Shown here: piece by piece, positions 1 through 5,476 of the stretch
Position numbering within the stretch: the stretch's first letter is position 1
Layout of the letters: every line of letters begins with the position of its first letter
Assembly: GCA_949298665.1 (NCBI GenBank)
Contig: CASFXO010000070.1
Location: 1 to 5,476 of the forward strand
Length of the DNA: 5,476 nucleotides
Reading direction: 5' to 3'
From: an uncultured Lentisphaeria bacterium
Lineage (GTDB): Bacteria; Verrucomicrobiota; Lentisphaeria; Victivallales; Victivallaceae
Notes under the pieces: generated by a model
The model's database searches: none
Told to the model about the DNA's origin: nothing
Seen by the model: only the letters and a program-made list of their open reading frames with translations
Position numbers and translations under genes: made by a program

Positions 1-1773
1 ACGCTGTTCAATACGTTTCTGGCGGACGGGCGGGAAAATGTGGCAGTGGGATTTCATGCGGGGAAATTTTTCGCGGGACACCAGCATGCCGACCAGAACA
101 GTTTCGTGATCAACGCCTACGGCGACAAACTGGCCATTGACGGCGGATACTATGACTGGTGGGGGAGTCCGCATTTCAACGGGTATTCCACTCAGACGGT
201 AGCGCACAACACCATTCTGGTGAACGGCAAGGGGCAGGTGTCCCTGACCGAGGGGGCGGATGCGGTCAGTTCCGGGTACTTTGATTCACCGAATTTCGGA
301 GTGATCGCGGGCGATGCGTCGGCACCGGAGGTGTATGGGGGCGCGTTGTCCGGATTTGTGCGGCGTCTGGTGTTCGTCAAGCCGGATTTCGTGATCACCT
401 ATGATCGGCTGAAGGCGGATACCCCCTCCGTTTTCCGTTATCAGCTTCATACCCATACCGACCGGCAGGAAGACACGGCGGCCTCGGGCGCGCAGCTGGA
501 AGTCCGCCGTCCTCTGGCCCGGCTGAACAGCCGGATGCTGCTGCCGCGCGATGCCGCCTGGCAGGTAAAGCAGGCGTATGATCTGATGCCCATGCAGCGT
601 TATTTGCTGGATCCTCTGCCGCGACCCCAGCCGGAGTGGACGGCATATGCCGAGAACGCCCGACCGGCGCAGGAATGCGAGTTCCTGAACGTCATGCAGA
701 TTTCGCGCAGCAGCGCTCCGGAAAACCGGACGTCTGCTCCCCGTCTGCTGGAAAACGACGCGGCGGTCGGAGTGGAATTCGACGGGCCGGGCGGCCGGAC
801 GCTGCTCGTGTTCCGCCGGGGAGACGCCGGTGAATTTCGGCTGGGAGGCGTGGAGTCCGATGCGGCCGTCGCCGCAGTAATGCTCCGGGACGGGGAGGTG
901 GCGGACGCCATGCTTTCCGAGGGGACTTTCCTCCGGTATCAGGGCCGGGAACTGCTGCGTCTGGACGCTCCCGGCGCCCGGAGCCTGGCGACGGCTTCCC
1001 CGGCGCGGCGGGAAGAAGGGCATCTGCTGGTCGACGGCCGGAAGATCGCCGCCGACCGGTGGACGGTTCCCGTCGGGGGCGGGGGGGCCAAGCAGCTGCT
1101 TTCCGCCGTTTTCGAACTGCCGGCCGACAGTCTGGTTACCGTTTCCGCGTCTGCGGTAGACCGTGATGTTCATTACACCGTGAGCTCGCGGTCGGATCGT
1201 ATGACGGGGACGTTGACGGCGCACCATAAGGCGTCAACGGCGTTCCTGCGTGCGGGCACCTATCTGGTCAGCGCCGCGGCGGACGGGGCGTTGCCGGAAG
1301 TGACGCTGCGGACGGTACCGGAGAGCGTGGTGCGCGGGCGCCCCGCCGGAAAGGAGCCGCCGCGGGATGCACTGTTGCTGGACGCGGCGGATTTCGCCGC
1401 CGAGAACGTGCCGGCGGCCCGGCTGGAGAAACGTGCGCCGATTCCCGGCGGCATGGGGGTGATCTACTGGGCCGAGGAAGGGAAATATCTGGAGTGGGAG
1501 TTCCTGGTGCCGAAGGCGGGACGCTACCGGCTGGCGCTTCAGGTTTCCGGTCTGGGCAATCAGGTGCTGCGGGATCTGAGCATCGACGGCAAACGCGTGG
1601 CGGTGCTGGGCTGGGATTCGACGGGAGTGGCGGGATACGCGCCGTCGGAATGGAGCTATCTGGTGTTTCCGAAGGATTTCGAGCTGACGAAGGGAACGCA
1701 CCGGCTGCGCCTTACCGCACTGGGAGGGGTGACCAACCTGTCGCGTCTGGCATTGCTGCCGGTTGAACGTTGA
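1..1773 (+). CDS. Heparinase II/III-family polysaccharide lyase, C-terminal part (5' end outside window)
   Basis: The reading frame is open from base 1 to a TGA at 1771-1773 (590 visible residues), so the start and the expected N-terminal alpha/alpha-toroid lie upstream. A GTG at 40 is an internal valine, not a start. Window residues 27-31 read HQHAD, followed by QNSF, then D47 in AIDGGYY and H69 in VAHNT. This matches the heparinase II/III beta-sandwich signature, where the second His, a later Asp and a later His bind zinc in characterised relatives. HADQNSF together with GYY..WGSPH resembles the DUF4962/PL15-like branch (alginate or heparin exolyases); that subfamily call is from memory and tentative. 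Residues 120-150 (FVRRLVFVKPDFVITYDRL) fit the following sandwich strands. Residues about 320-445 form another beta-rich stretch, and about 458-590 look like a carbohydrate-binding module. The likely role is beta-elimination of a uronic-acid polysaccharide outside the cytoplasm. The substrate cannot be read from the sequence. A terminator follows 15 nt after the stop. Confidence 0.88.
   Translation, partial: TLFNTFLADGRENVAVGFHAGKFFAGHQHADQNSFVINAYGDKLAIDGGYYDWWGSPHFNGYSTQTVAHNTILVNGKGQVSLTEGADAVSSGYFDSPNFGVIAGDASAPEVYGGALSGFVRRLVFVKPDFVITYDRLKADTPSVFRYQLHTHTDRQEDTAASGAQLEVRRPLARLNSRMLLPRDAAWQVKQAYDLMPMQRYLLDPLPRPQPEWTAYAENARPAQECEFLNVMQISRSSAPENRTSAPRLLENDAAVGVEFDGPGGRTLLVFRRGDAGEFRLGGVESDAAVAAVMLRDGEVADAMLSEGTFLRYQGRELLRLDAPGARSLATASPARREEGHLLVDGRKIAADRWTVPVGGGGAKQLLSAVFELPADSLVTVSASAVDRDVHYTVSSRSDRMTGTLTAHHKASTAFLRAGTYLVSAAADGALPEVTLRTVPESVVRGRPAGKEPPRDALLLDAADFAAENVPAARLEKRAPIPGGMGVIYWAEEGKYLEWEFLVPKAGRYRLALQVSGLGNQVLRDLSIDGKRVAVLGWDSTGVAGYAPSEWSYLVFPKDFELTKGTHRLRLTALGGVTNLSRLALLPVER
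1372..1770 (+). other. C-terminal carbohydrate-binding-like beta-sandwich module of the first lyase
   Basis: This segment (window residues about 458-590 of the first gene) starts with LLLDAADF and continues with GKYLEWEFLVPKAGRYRLAL, then a DLSIDGKRVAVL stretch and LTKGTHRLRLTAL near the end. The order is an acidic opening strand, a 'yl.W.f.vp.aG.Y.l' pair, an 'i.idG' strand and 'l..G.H.l.l'. That is the usual pattern of galactose-binding-like jelly-roll modules such as the CBM6/CBM35 group. It would tether or target the lyase to its substrate. The exact CBM family cannot be fixed by eye, and ligand specificity is unknown. Confidence 0.6.
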
Positions 1774-1788
1774 ATGAAGGAATCGGAT

Positions 1789-1815
1789 GCCGCGCCTTTC
1801 GGCACGGCTTTTTTT
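1789..1815 (+). terminator. Rho-independent terminator after the first lyase gene
   Basis: GCCGCGCC (1789-1796) pairs with GGCACGGC (1801-1808) around a TTTC loop. This gives an 8-position GC-rich stem with one C-A mismatch, directly followed by seven T residues (1809-1815). It begins 15 nt after the lyase stop codon. Stem, loop and T-tract are all in the expected arrangement, so the first gene very probably ends its transcript here. Confidence 0.9.
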
Positions 1816-1932
1816 ATACGGCTTCCGGGACGGTGCCGATGAAAAAATGGAGTCCGCGGCGACCGCCTGGTCTCGAATCGGGAGGAGAAAGATGTTTTTG
1901 TCAAGAAAGTATTGATTTTAGTGTAAAAACGC
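1816..1932. other. Intergenic spacer between terminator and promoter, no gene recognised
   Basis: The first part is GC-rich and the stretch from about 1889 becomes clearly AT-rich, as expected just upstream of a promoter. It holds a strong GGAGGAG (1881-1887) placed 4 nt before an ATG that opens only a 7-codon frame (1892-1915). It also holds a TTGTCA at 1898-1903 with only a poor -10 match (TGTAAA, 1922-1927, 18-nt gap). No convincing protein or RNA gene is visible. Confidence 0.5.
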
Positions 1933-1962
1933 TTGGCATGACGGGGCAATTTCTGATACAAT
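1933..1962 (+). promoter_or_regulatory. Sigma70-type promoter with extended -10, upstream of the pseudopilin gene
   Basis: TTGGCA (1933-1938) is separated by 18 nt from TACAAT (1957-1962). TG at 1954-1955, one base before the -10 hexamer, makes an extended -10 (TGATACAAT). The expected start is about 1968-1970, giving a leader of roughly 37-39 nt before the ATG at 2007. It lies downstream of the terminator and in the locally AT-rich part of the spacer, consistent with a new transcription unit for the next two genes. Confidence 0.7.
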
Positions 1963-1968
1963 ATATCA
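1954..1968. repeat. Inverted repeat TGATA-N5-TATCA over the -10 box, possible operator
   Basis: TGATA (1954-1958) and TATCA (1964-1968) are perfect inverted 5-nt arms around CAATA. The repeat covers the extended -10 and reaches the predicted transcription start, a position where a bound repressor would block polymerase. The arms are short and AT-rich, so chance symmetry is possible. No regulator gene is in the window, so the cognate protein is unknown. Confidence 0.35.
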
Positions 1969-1996
1969 TGGGACAACCTGGACTCGACGGATAACC

Positions 1997-2001
1997 GGAG
2001 G
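1997..2001 (+). promoter_or_regulatory. Shine-Dalgarno deciding the ATG 2007 start
   Basis: GGAGG at 1997-2001 sits 5 nt before ATG at 2007. An in-frame GTG at 2001 overlaps this ribosome-binding site and therefore cannot use it, so the start is placed at 2007. Confidence 0.85.
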
Positions 2002-2006
2002 TGCGT

Positions 2007-2798
2007 ATGCGAAGGTGTTTTACGTTGATCGAGCTGCTGGTGGTGATTGCCATTATTGCGATTCTCGCGTCCATGCTGCTGCCGGCGCTCGGCAAAGCGC
2101 GTGACCGGGCCAAGGCGATTTCCTGTGTGAACAATGAACGGCAGATCGGCGGGTATTTCGCGTTTTACACCAACGACCATCGGGACTTCTTTCCCTACTA
2201 TTTCCGCTGGAACAACCCTTTGAACAGCACGATTTCGAGTTACGACGCGAAAACCTCCTGGGGCGAGGTGATGAAAAACCTGTACTTCTCCACCCGGCAG
2301 AGCGTCAACAACCGGAATCGCCTGTTCTACTGTCCGGCCTCCACCGCCAATCCGAATATGATTTACGGCCAGTACATCAGTTACGGCTACAACGCCAACA
2401 ACATCGGCAGCGCCTCCCGTTGGCACGGCAGAAAGACGTTGACCACCGCCGACGGCTATCTCAGCGCTCCCGCCCGCGCCGGGATGCTCAGAAAACCGGG
2501 CAACACGCTGCTGCTGGTCGATTCGCTGGCATGGCGCGCCAGTTTCGGCGCAGGAGAGAGCACGCACCGGAATTACTATATCGTGGCCGACGGCGGCGTG
2601 ACCGGAGCGGGGACGAATGCGAACGTGCCGGAGTGCCGCCACAACGGCTTCGCCAACGTCTTGTGGTGCGACGGGCATGTGGGATCGGTCCGGGGAGACC
2701 GGGACAACCATCTGGCGATTTATTCCGGAGAACTCAGGACGATCAATGATGACGACAATCACTGGAGTCGCGACGGCCTGAAACTGAAGAGCAAATGA
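2007..2798 (+). CDS. Prepilin-like protein with N-terminal cleavage/methylation motif and H-X9-DG domain
   Basis: The 263-residue protein starts MRRC, then FTLIELLVVIAIIAILA (residues 5-21), the class III prepilin signal and transmembrane helix. The conserved Glu is residue 9, i.e. +5 after cleavage before F5. ALGKARDRAKAISCVNN (27-43) continues the helix as in bacterial pseudopilins. The extracytoplasmic part has a FYCP motif (Cys109) and, near the end, H212 followed by nine residues and D222-G223 inside CDGHVG. This is exactly the H-X9-DG signature of the prepilin-type processing-associated domain. Such proteins are greatly expanded in Lentisphaerota and Planctomycetota; their function is not established, and pseudopilin-like secretion or surface roles are assumed. 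Position -1 of the cleavage site is Cys4 instead of the usual Gly. The gene has its own promoter and Shine-Dalgarno and lies 83 nt before a lyase-like gene, probably in one transcript with it. A substrate-binding or export helper role is inference. Confidence 0.93.
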   Translation: MRRCFTLIELLVVIAIIAILASMLLPALGKARDRAKAISCVNNERQIGGYFAFYTNDHRDFFPYYFRWNNPLNSTISSYDAKTSWGEVMKNLYFSTRQSVNNRNRLFYCPASTANPNMIYGQYISYGYNANNIGSASRWHGRKTLTTADGYLSAPARAGMLRKPGNTLLLVDSLAWRASFGAGESTHRNYYIVADGGVTGAGTNANVPECRHNGFANVLWCDGHVGSVRGDRDNHLAIYSGELRTINDDDNHWSRDGLKLKSK

Positions 2799-2881
2799 GG
2801 CAGGGTCGCAAGGGACAGCGCATGCGGAGCGGCTGTGGCTGGTTTTGTCGGTGGAATTTTGCAGAATAAGGGCGAGGCGGA
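2799..2881 (+). other. Short gap between pseudopilin and second lyase gene, no terminator seen
   Basis: These 83 nt hold an 8-bp palindrome CGCATGCG (2819-2826) and a weak 5-bp hairpin ACAGC/GCTGT (2815-2836), but no stem followed directly by a T-run and no good promoter pair. Read-through from the pseudopilin gene into the lyase-like gene is the simplest reading. An in-frame TAA at 2867-2869 rules out a start earlier than 2882 for the following gene. Confidence 0.5.
2868..2877 (+). promoter_or_regulatory. Ribosome-binding site of the second lyase-like gene
   Basis: AAGGGCGAGG (2868-2877) gives two Shine-Dalgarno-like cores. AAGGG lies 9 nt, and GAGG 4 nt, before the ATG at 2882. With the in-frame TAA at 2867 just upstream, ATG 2882 is the first possible start and is followed by a signal peptide, so the start is well supported. 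Confidence 0.7.
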
Positions 2882-5476
2882 ATGGGAAAATTTTTGCTGC
2901 TGTGGATGGTGTGCTGTGCCGGTCTGGCGTGCGGGGCGGCCGATAAAACGGCATTGGCGCCGGAGGTGCTCCAGCCGGAACGTTTTCCGCAGCTGCTGAC
3001 GACTCGGGAGGAACTGGCGCAGCTGCGTGCCGGTTTGTCGGAGATGCCGCACCTGCGGAAATACGTGGAAGAACAGCGGAAGACGGTGGCGCCGCTGATG
3101 GAATTCTCCGACGACGAGCTGCGGGGATTGGTGCCGCCGGCCGGGGCGCCGATCGTGTACGGGCTGGGGATGAATCTCGACCCGCATGGGGAGCGCCTGC
3201 GCTGGACCTCCTGGAAAACCCCGTTCAAGGTGATGGGGCGAAACAATGTCGTGTATCCCAATGCCGATTACCCGGACGACGGTTCCGGGTACGAAAAGGA
3301 CGGGAAGAAATACTATTTTACGGCGCGCGCATACGGGTTCGTCTGTTCCGAACTGGAGGAACGGGTGCTGCCGGCGCTCGGTGATCTGTACGCGTTGACC
3401 GGTGAGAAGCGTTATGCGCACGTCGCGGCCGTTCTGCTGGATGCCGTGGCGGCGGTTTATCCCGCCAACCGGCGCGGGCCGCTGGATTATCCCGGCCGCA
3501 AGGCGGATCGCGACCGGTCCGGACGGTTGCAGCGGGCGTATTACATGGTGGCGCGGGGATTGGAGAATTATGCGAATACGCTGGATCTGATTACCGCTTC
3601 CGGGGAATTGGAAGCGCCCTCGGCCTTTCCCGGATTCGCCAGCATCCGTGAACATGTCGCGGCAAACCTGCTGCGGGACGGTGGGGAGTTTTGTTACGGC
3701 TGGGCGATGGAAGGCGGACAGCTCAACAACGGTCTGGCCGATTATGTCCGGGGAGCGGCTTACGCCGGGCTGCTGCTGCGGGACGAACGGTTGCTCTCGC
3801 CGCTGCTGCAGGGGCCGTCGTCGTTGCGTTCGATGATCGACAACAATGTGGATCGCAACGGGTTCTATTTTGAGGTGTCCACCACTTATTCGGTGCATAC
3901 GACGGAGTTGTACTGCGCGATGGCGGGTATTGCCGATGCGGCGGTCCGGCAGGGACTGGCGGCGGGAACATCCTTTTACCGGGATCCCGGGCTGGTGGCG
4001 ATGATGGATCGTTTTTTCATCCGGCGGGAACTTTCCGGGCACATGCCGACGATCGGGGACGACGGGCCGGACCGGTTTTATGTACCGCCGATGCGGCGGC
4101 TGCCGGAGCCGGGTCAGACGGCGTTGTCCGACCGTTACTGGAGCTCCCAGCTGCGCAACGGCTGGCGGCTGCTGCTGTATGGCGCACCGGACGTGCGTCG
4201 GGAGATGCTGCGGTTTCTCCGGGCGCTGTACGGGGATGGACCGGTGGTTCCGCCGGTGGACCGGCTGACGCTTTTCCGGATTACGCCGGCTTTGCTGCGC
4301 GAGGTGGCGGCGGCGGACAGGGACGAAAAAATGCTGGCCGGAGAGAGTGTTTTCTACGGCGCCAAAGGCCTGGCCCTGCTGCGCGGCGGCAGGGGGGATT
4401 GCCGGTACGGCGCACAGCTGGCGGCGGGCATGCAGAACAATCACGGACAGCGGGAGGCGTTGACCTGGACTTTCTTCAGCCGGGGGCACGACTGGAGCAA
4501 CGATCCCGGTTATTACAACAGTCATTACCGGCACAGCTGGACGCAGATGACCGTGGCGCACCAGGCGCTGCTGGCCGACGGGAAGAGTTTCGATCCGCAG
4601 ACGGGAGGCGGTTATCTGAATGGTTTTCTGGCGGACGACGTGGTGCAGTATGCGCTGGCGGCGCATCCGGGAGCTTATCGCACGGAGGGCGTGTCCCGGT
4701 ACGAGCGGATGATCGCGCAGCGTCCGGATGCGACCGGAACGGATCTGGGGTACTGGCTGGACATCGGCATCATGGCCGGCGGGGAATTCCGGGATGACAG
4801 TTTTCACACCGCCATGAAGGACTGGCGCGTTTCCCGGGCGATGACGCCGGTCGGGACTTACGGCCTGTTTCCGGGATTGAGCGCGGAAAACCGGTTCCGG
4901 CGGGATTACCGGCTGACCGGGTTTGAAGACCGCCATTTCCGTTATGAGGTGCCCGGCCACGGCTACGCCCTGTTGACGCAGCCGCAGAGCATTCGGACCG
5001 GTGAGGGGACGGGGATGGAGCTGACGAATCCCGCATTCATCGTCCGGTCGCCTTTCCGGGGCAGGATCAAGGTGGATTTCCCCGGGGCGCCGGACCGGGA
5101 ATATATTGCCGCGGTTCATCCGGGGCTGGAGGTGACGGCGCCGGTGGTCTACCTGATCCGGCGGGATCGCGGGAAGGGGGGCGTCAGCGTATTTCTCAAA
5201 GTGATCCGGGTGGTGCCTGAGGGGGCGGAGGATCCGGTACGTTCCGTTGAAACCCCAGGAATCCGCTCGGAAGATCCTTTTGCCCGCGCCTGCAAGGTAT
5301 TCCGTTCGGACGGGGGGTGCGACATCTGGCTGATCGGGAAATTGGCAATCCCCGCATCGGGCAATCTTCCGGCGATTGCGGGGGACGCCCGGCTGGCGCT
5401 GCTGGTTTTCGACCGGTCCGGGAAGCTGCTGCATGTCCGGGGAACCGGTGTCCGATCGCTGCGTGCCGGGGATTTC
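2882..5476 (+). CDS. Exported heparinase II/III-fold protein with altered HxH motif (3' end outside window)
   Basis: The frame stays open for 865 codons from ATG 2882 to the window edge, so the C-terminus is missing. Residues 1-20 are a Sec signal peptide (K3, hydrophobic LLLWMVCCAGLA, small residues CGAA before DK), so the protein is exported. The helical N-terminal region has LGDLYALTGEKRYA (about 167-180), GGQLNNGLADYVRG (278-291) and NGFYFEVSTTYSVHTTELY (326-344, with Tyr336 a candidate catalytic Tyr), as in heparinase/alginate-lyase toroids. The sandwich region has AKGLALLRGG, then NNHGQREAL (519-527), D541 in NDPGYY and H560 in VAHQ, then further beta strands ending in GDARLALLVFDRSGKLL. 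The fold assignment is firm. Activity is less certain, because the motif that is HxH in the first lyase is H521-x-Q523 here. It lies 83 nt behind the pseudopilin gene with a good ribosome-binding site. A lyase of unknown substrate or a non-catalytic binding relative are both possible. Confidence 0.86.
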   Translation, partial: MGKFLLLWMVCCAGLACGAADKTALAPEVLQPERFPQLLTTREELAQLRAGLSEMPHLRKYVEEQRKTVAPLMEFSDDELRGLVPPAGAPIVYGLGMNLDPHGERLRWTSWKTPFKVMGRNNVVYPNADYPDDGSGYEKDGKKYYFTARAYGFVCSELEERVLPALGDLYALTGEKRYAHVAAVLLDAVAAVYPANRRGPLDYPGRKADRDRSGRLQRAYYMVARGLENYANTLDLITASGELEAPSAFPGFASIREHVAANLLRDGGEFCYGWAMEGGQLNNGLADYVRGAAYAGLLLRDERLLSPLLQGPSSLRSMIDNNVDRNGFYFEVSTTYSVHTTELYCAMAGIADAAVRQGLAAGTSFYRDPGLVAMMDRFFIRRELSGHMPTIGDDGPDRFYVPPMRRLPEPGQTALSDRYWSSQLRNGWRLLLYGAPDVRREMLRFLRALYGDGPVVPPVDRLTLFRITPALLREVAAADRDEKMLAGESVFYGAKGLALLRGGRGDCRYGAQLAAGMQNNHGQREALTWTFFSRGHDWSNDPGYYNSHYRHSWTQMTVAHQALLADGKSFDPQTGGGYLNGFLADDVVQYALAAHPGAYRTEGVSRYERMIAQRPDATGTDLGYWLDIGIMAGGEFRDDSFHTAMKDWRVSRAMTPVGTYGLFPGLSAENRFRRDYRLTGFEDRHFRYEVPGHGYALLTQPQSIRTGEGTGMELTNPAFIVRSPFRGRIKVDFPGAPDREYIAAVHPGLEVTAPVVYLIRRDRGKGGVSVFLKVIRVVPEGAEDPVRSVETPGIRSEDPFARACKVFRSDGGCDIWLIGKLAIPASGNLPAIAGDARLALLVFDRSGKLLHVRGTGVRSLRAGDF

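Noticed and set aside
40..42. GTG as the start of the first lyase
   Set aside because: The frame is open to base 1 and codes for sensible lyase sequence (TLFNTFLADGREN) before it. The fold also needs a long N-terminal region, so the gene begins upstream of the window.
286..1701. Minus-strand frames of 313 and 155 codons opposite the first lyase gene
   Set aside because: They have Arg/His/Gln-rich, low-information products, and the + strand shows a continuous lyase frame over the same bases.
1898..1903. TTGACA -35 box on the minus strand (complement of TGTCAA)
   Set aside because: No TATAAT-like box lies 16-18 nt downstream on that strand and no minus-strand gene is supported there.
1770..1994. 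A 74-codon + strand frame in the spacer after the first lyase gene
   Set aside because: It reads through the terminator hairpin and the promoter, has no Shine-Dalgarno at either ATG (1770 or 1839), and its composition is not protein-like.
2001..2003. GTG as start of the pseudopilin gene
   Set aside because: It overlaps the GGAGG ribosome-binding site; ATG at 2007 has correct spacing and gives the usual short basic prepilin leader.
2815..2846. Hairpin ACAGC/GCTGT followed by TTTT as a terminator after the pseudopilin gene
   Set aside because: The stem is only 5 bp with a 12-nt loop, and the four T residues start 6 nt after it. This is too weak for an intrinsic terminator.
2912..2941. Lipoprotein signal (Cys in GLACG) for the second lyase-like protein
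   Set aside because: The lipobox needs a large aliphatic residue at -3, but Gly is at -3 and Leu at -2. An ordinary signal peptidase I site at CGAA before DK fits better.
1656..2954. A 432-codon minus-strand frame covering the spacer and the pseudopilin gene
   Set aside because: It runs through the opposite strand of the terminator, the promoter and the well-supported pseudopilin gene, and its product has no coherent domain.
2759..5434. An 891-codon open frame on the minus strand opposite the second lyase-like gene
   Set aside because: Its product is rich in Arg, His, Pro and Gln with no recognisable domain. The + strand frame over the same bases has a ribosome-binding site, signal peptide and clear heparinase-fold motifs. 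The antisense frame is a by-product of G/C-ending codons.

Overview
The window looks like part of a polysaccharide-degradation locus from a Lentisphaerota (Victivallis-like) bacterium, or less likely a planctomycete relative. The taxonomic clue is the middle gene. It combines the prepilin N-terminus FTLIELLVVIAIIAILA.MLLPAL.KAR with a C-terminal H-X9-DG motif, a protein type present in many copies in those phyla. The DNA is GC-rich with strong G/C third-position bias, and this produces long meaningless antisense open frames. The assignment is inference from motifs; no rRNA or other marker gene is present.

Layout, all on the + strand. (1) Positions 1-1773: the 3' part of a heparinase II/III-fold polysaccharide lyase with an intact HxHxD motif, a beta-rich middle and a C-terminal carbohydrate-binding-like module. 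Its start lies before the window. (2) 1774-2006: an intergenic region with a strong intrinsic terminator (1789-1815), then an AT-rich segment with a sigma70-like promoter (1933-1962). The promoter's extended -10 lies inside a short inverted repeat that could be an operator. (3) 2007-2798: a complete prepilin-like H-X9-DG protein of 263 aa, with a Shine-Dalgarno that fixes its ATG start. (4) 2799-2881: a short gap with no convincing terminator. (5) 2882 to the window end: an exported second heparinase II/III-fold protein. It is open for 865 codons without a stop and is cut off by the window edge. This large gene is easy to miss because it has no stop codon inside the window.

Likely joint role (inference): the two lyase-like proteins would act outside the cytoplasm on a uronic-acid-containing polysaccharide. 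The pseudopilin-like protein is probably co-expressed with the second one and would sit at the inner membrane or cell surface. Gene 1 ends its own transcription unit; genes 2 and 3 form a second unit. The most interesting point is that the second lyase-like protein has Gln where the first has the second His of the HxH metal/catalytic motif. It may therefore have altered chemistry or have lost lyase activity.
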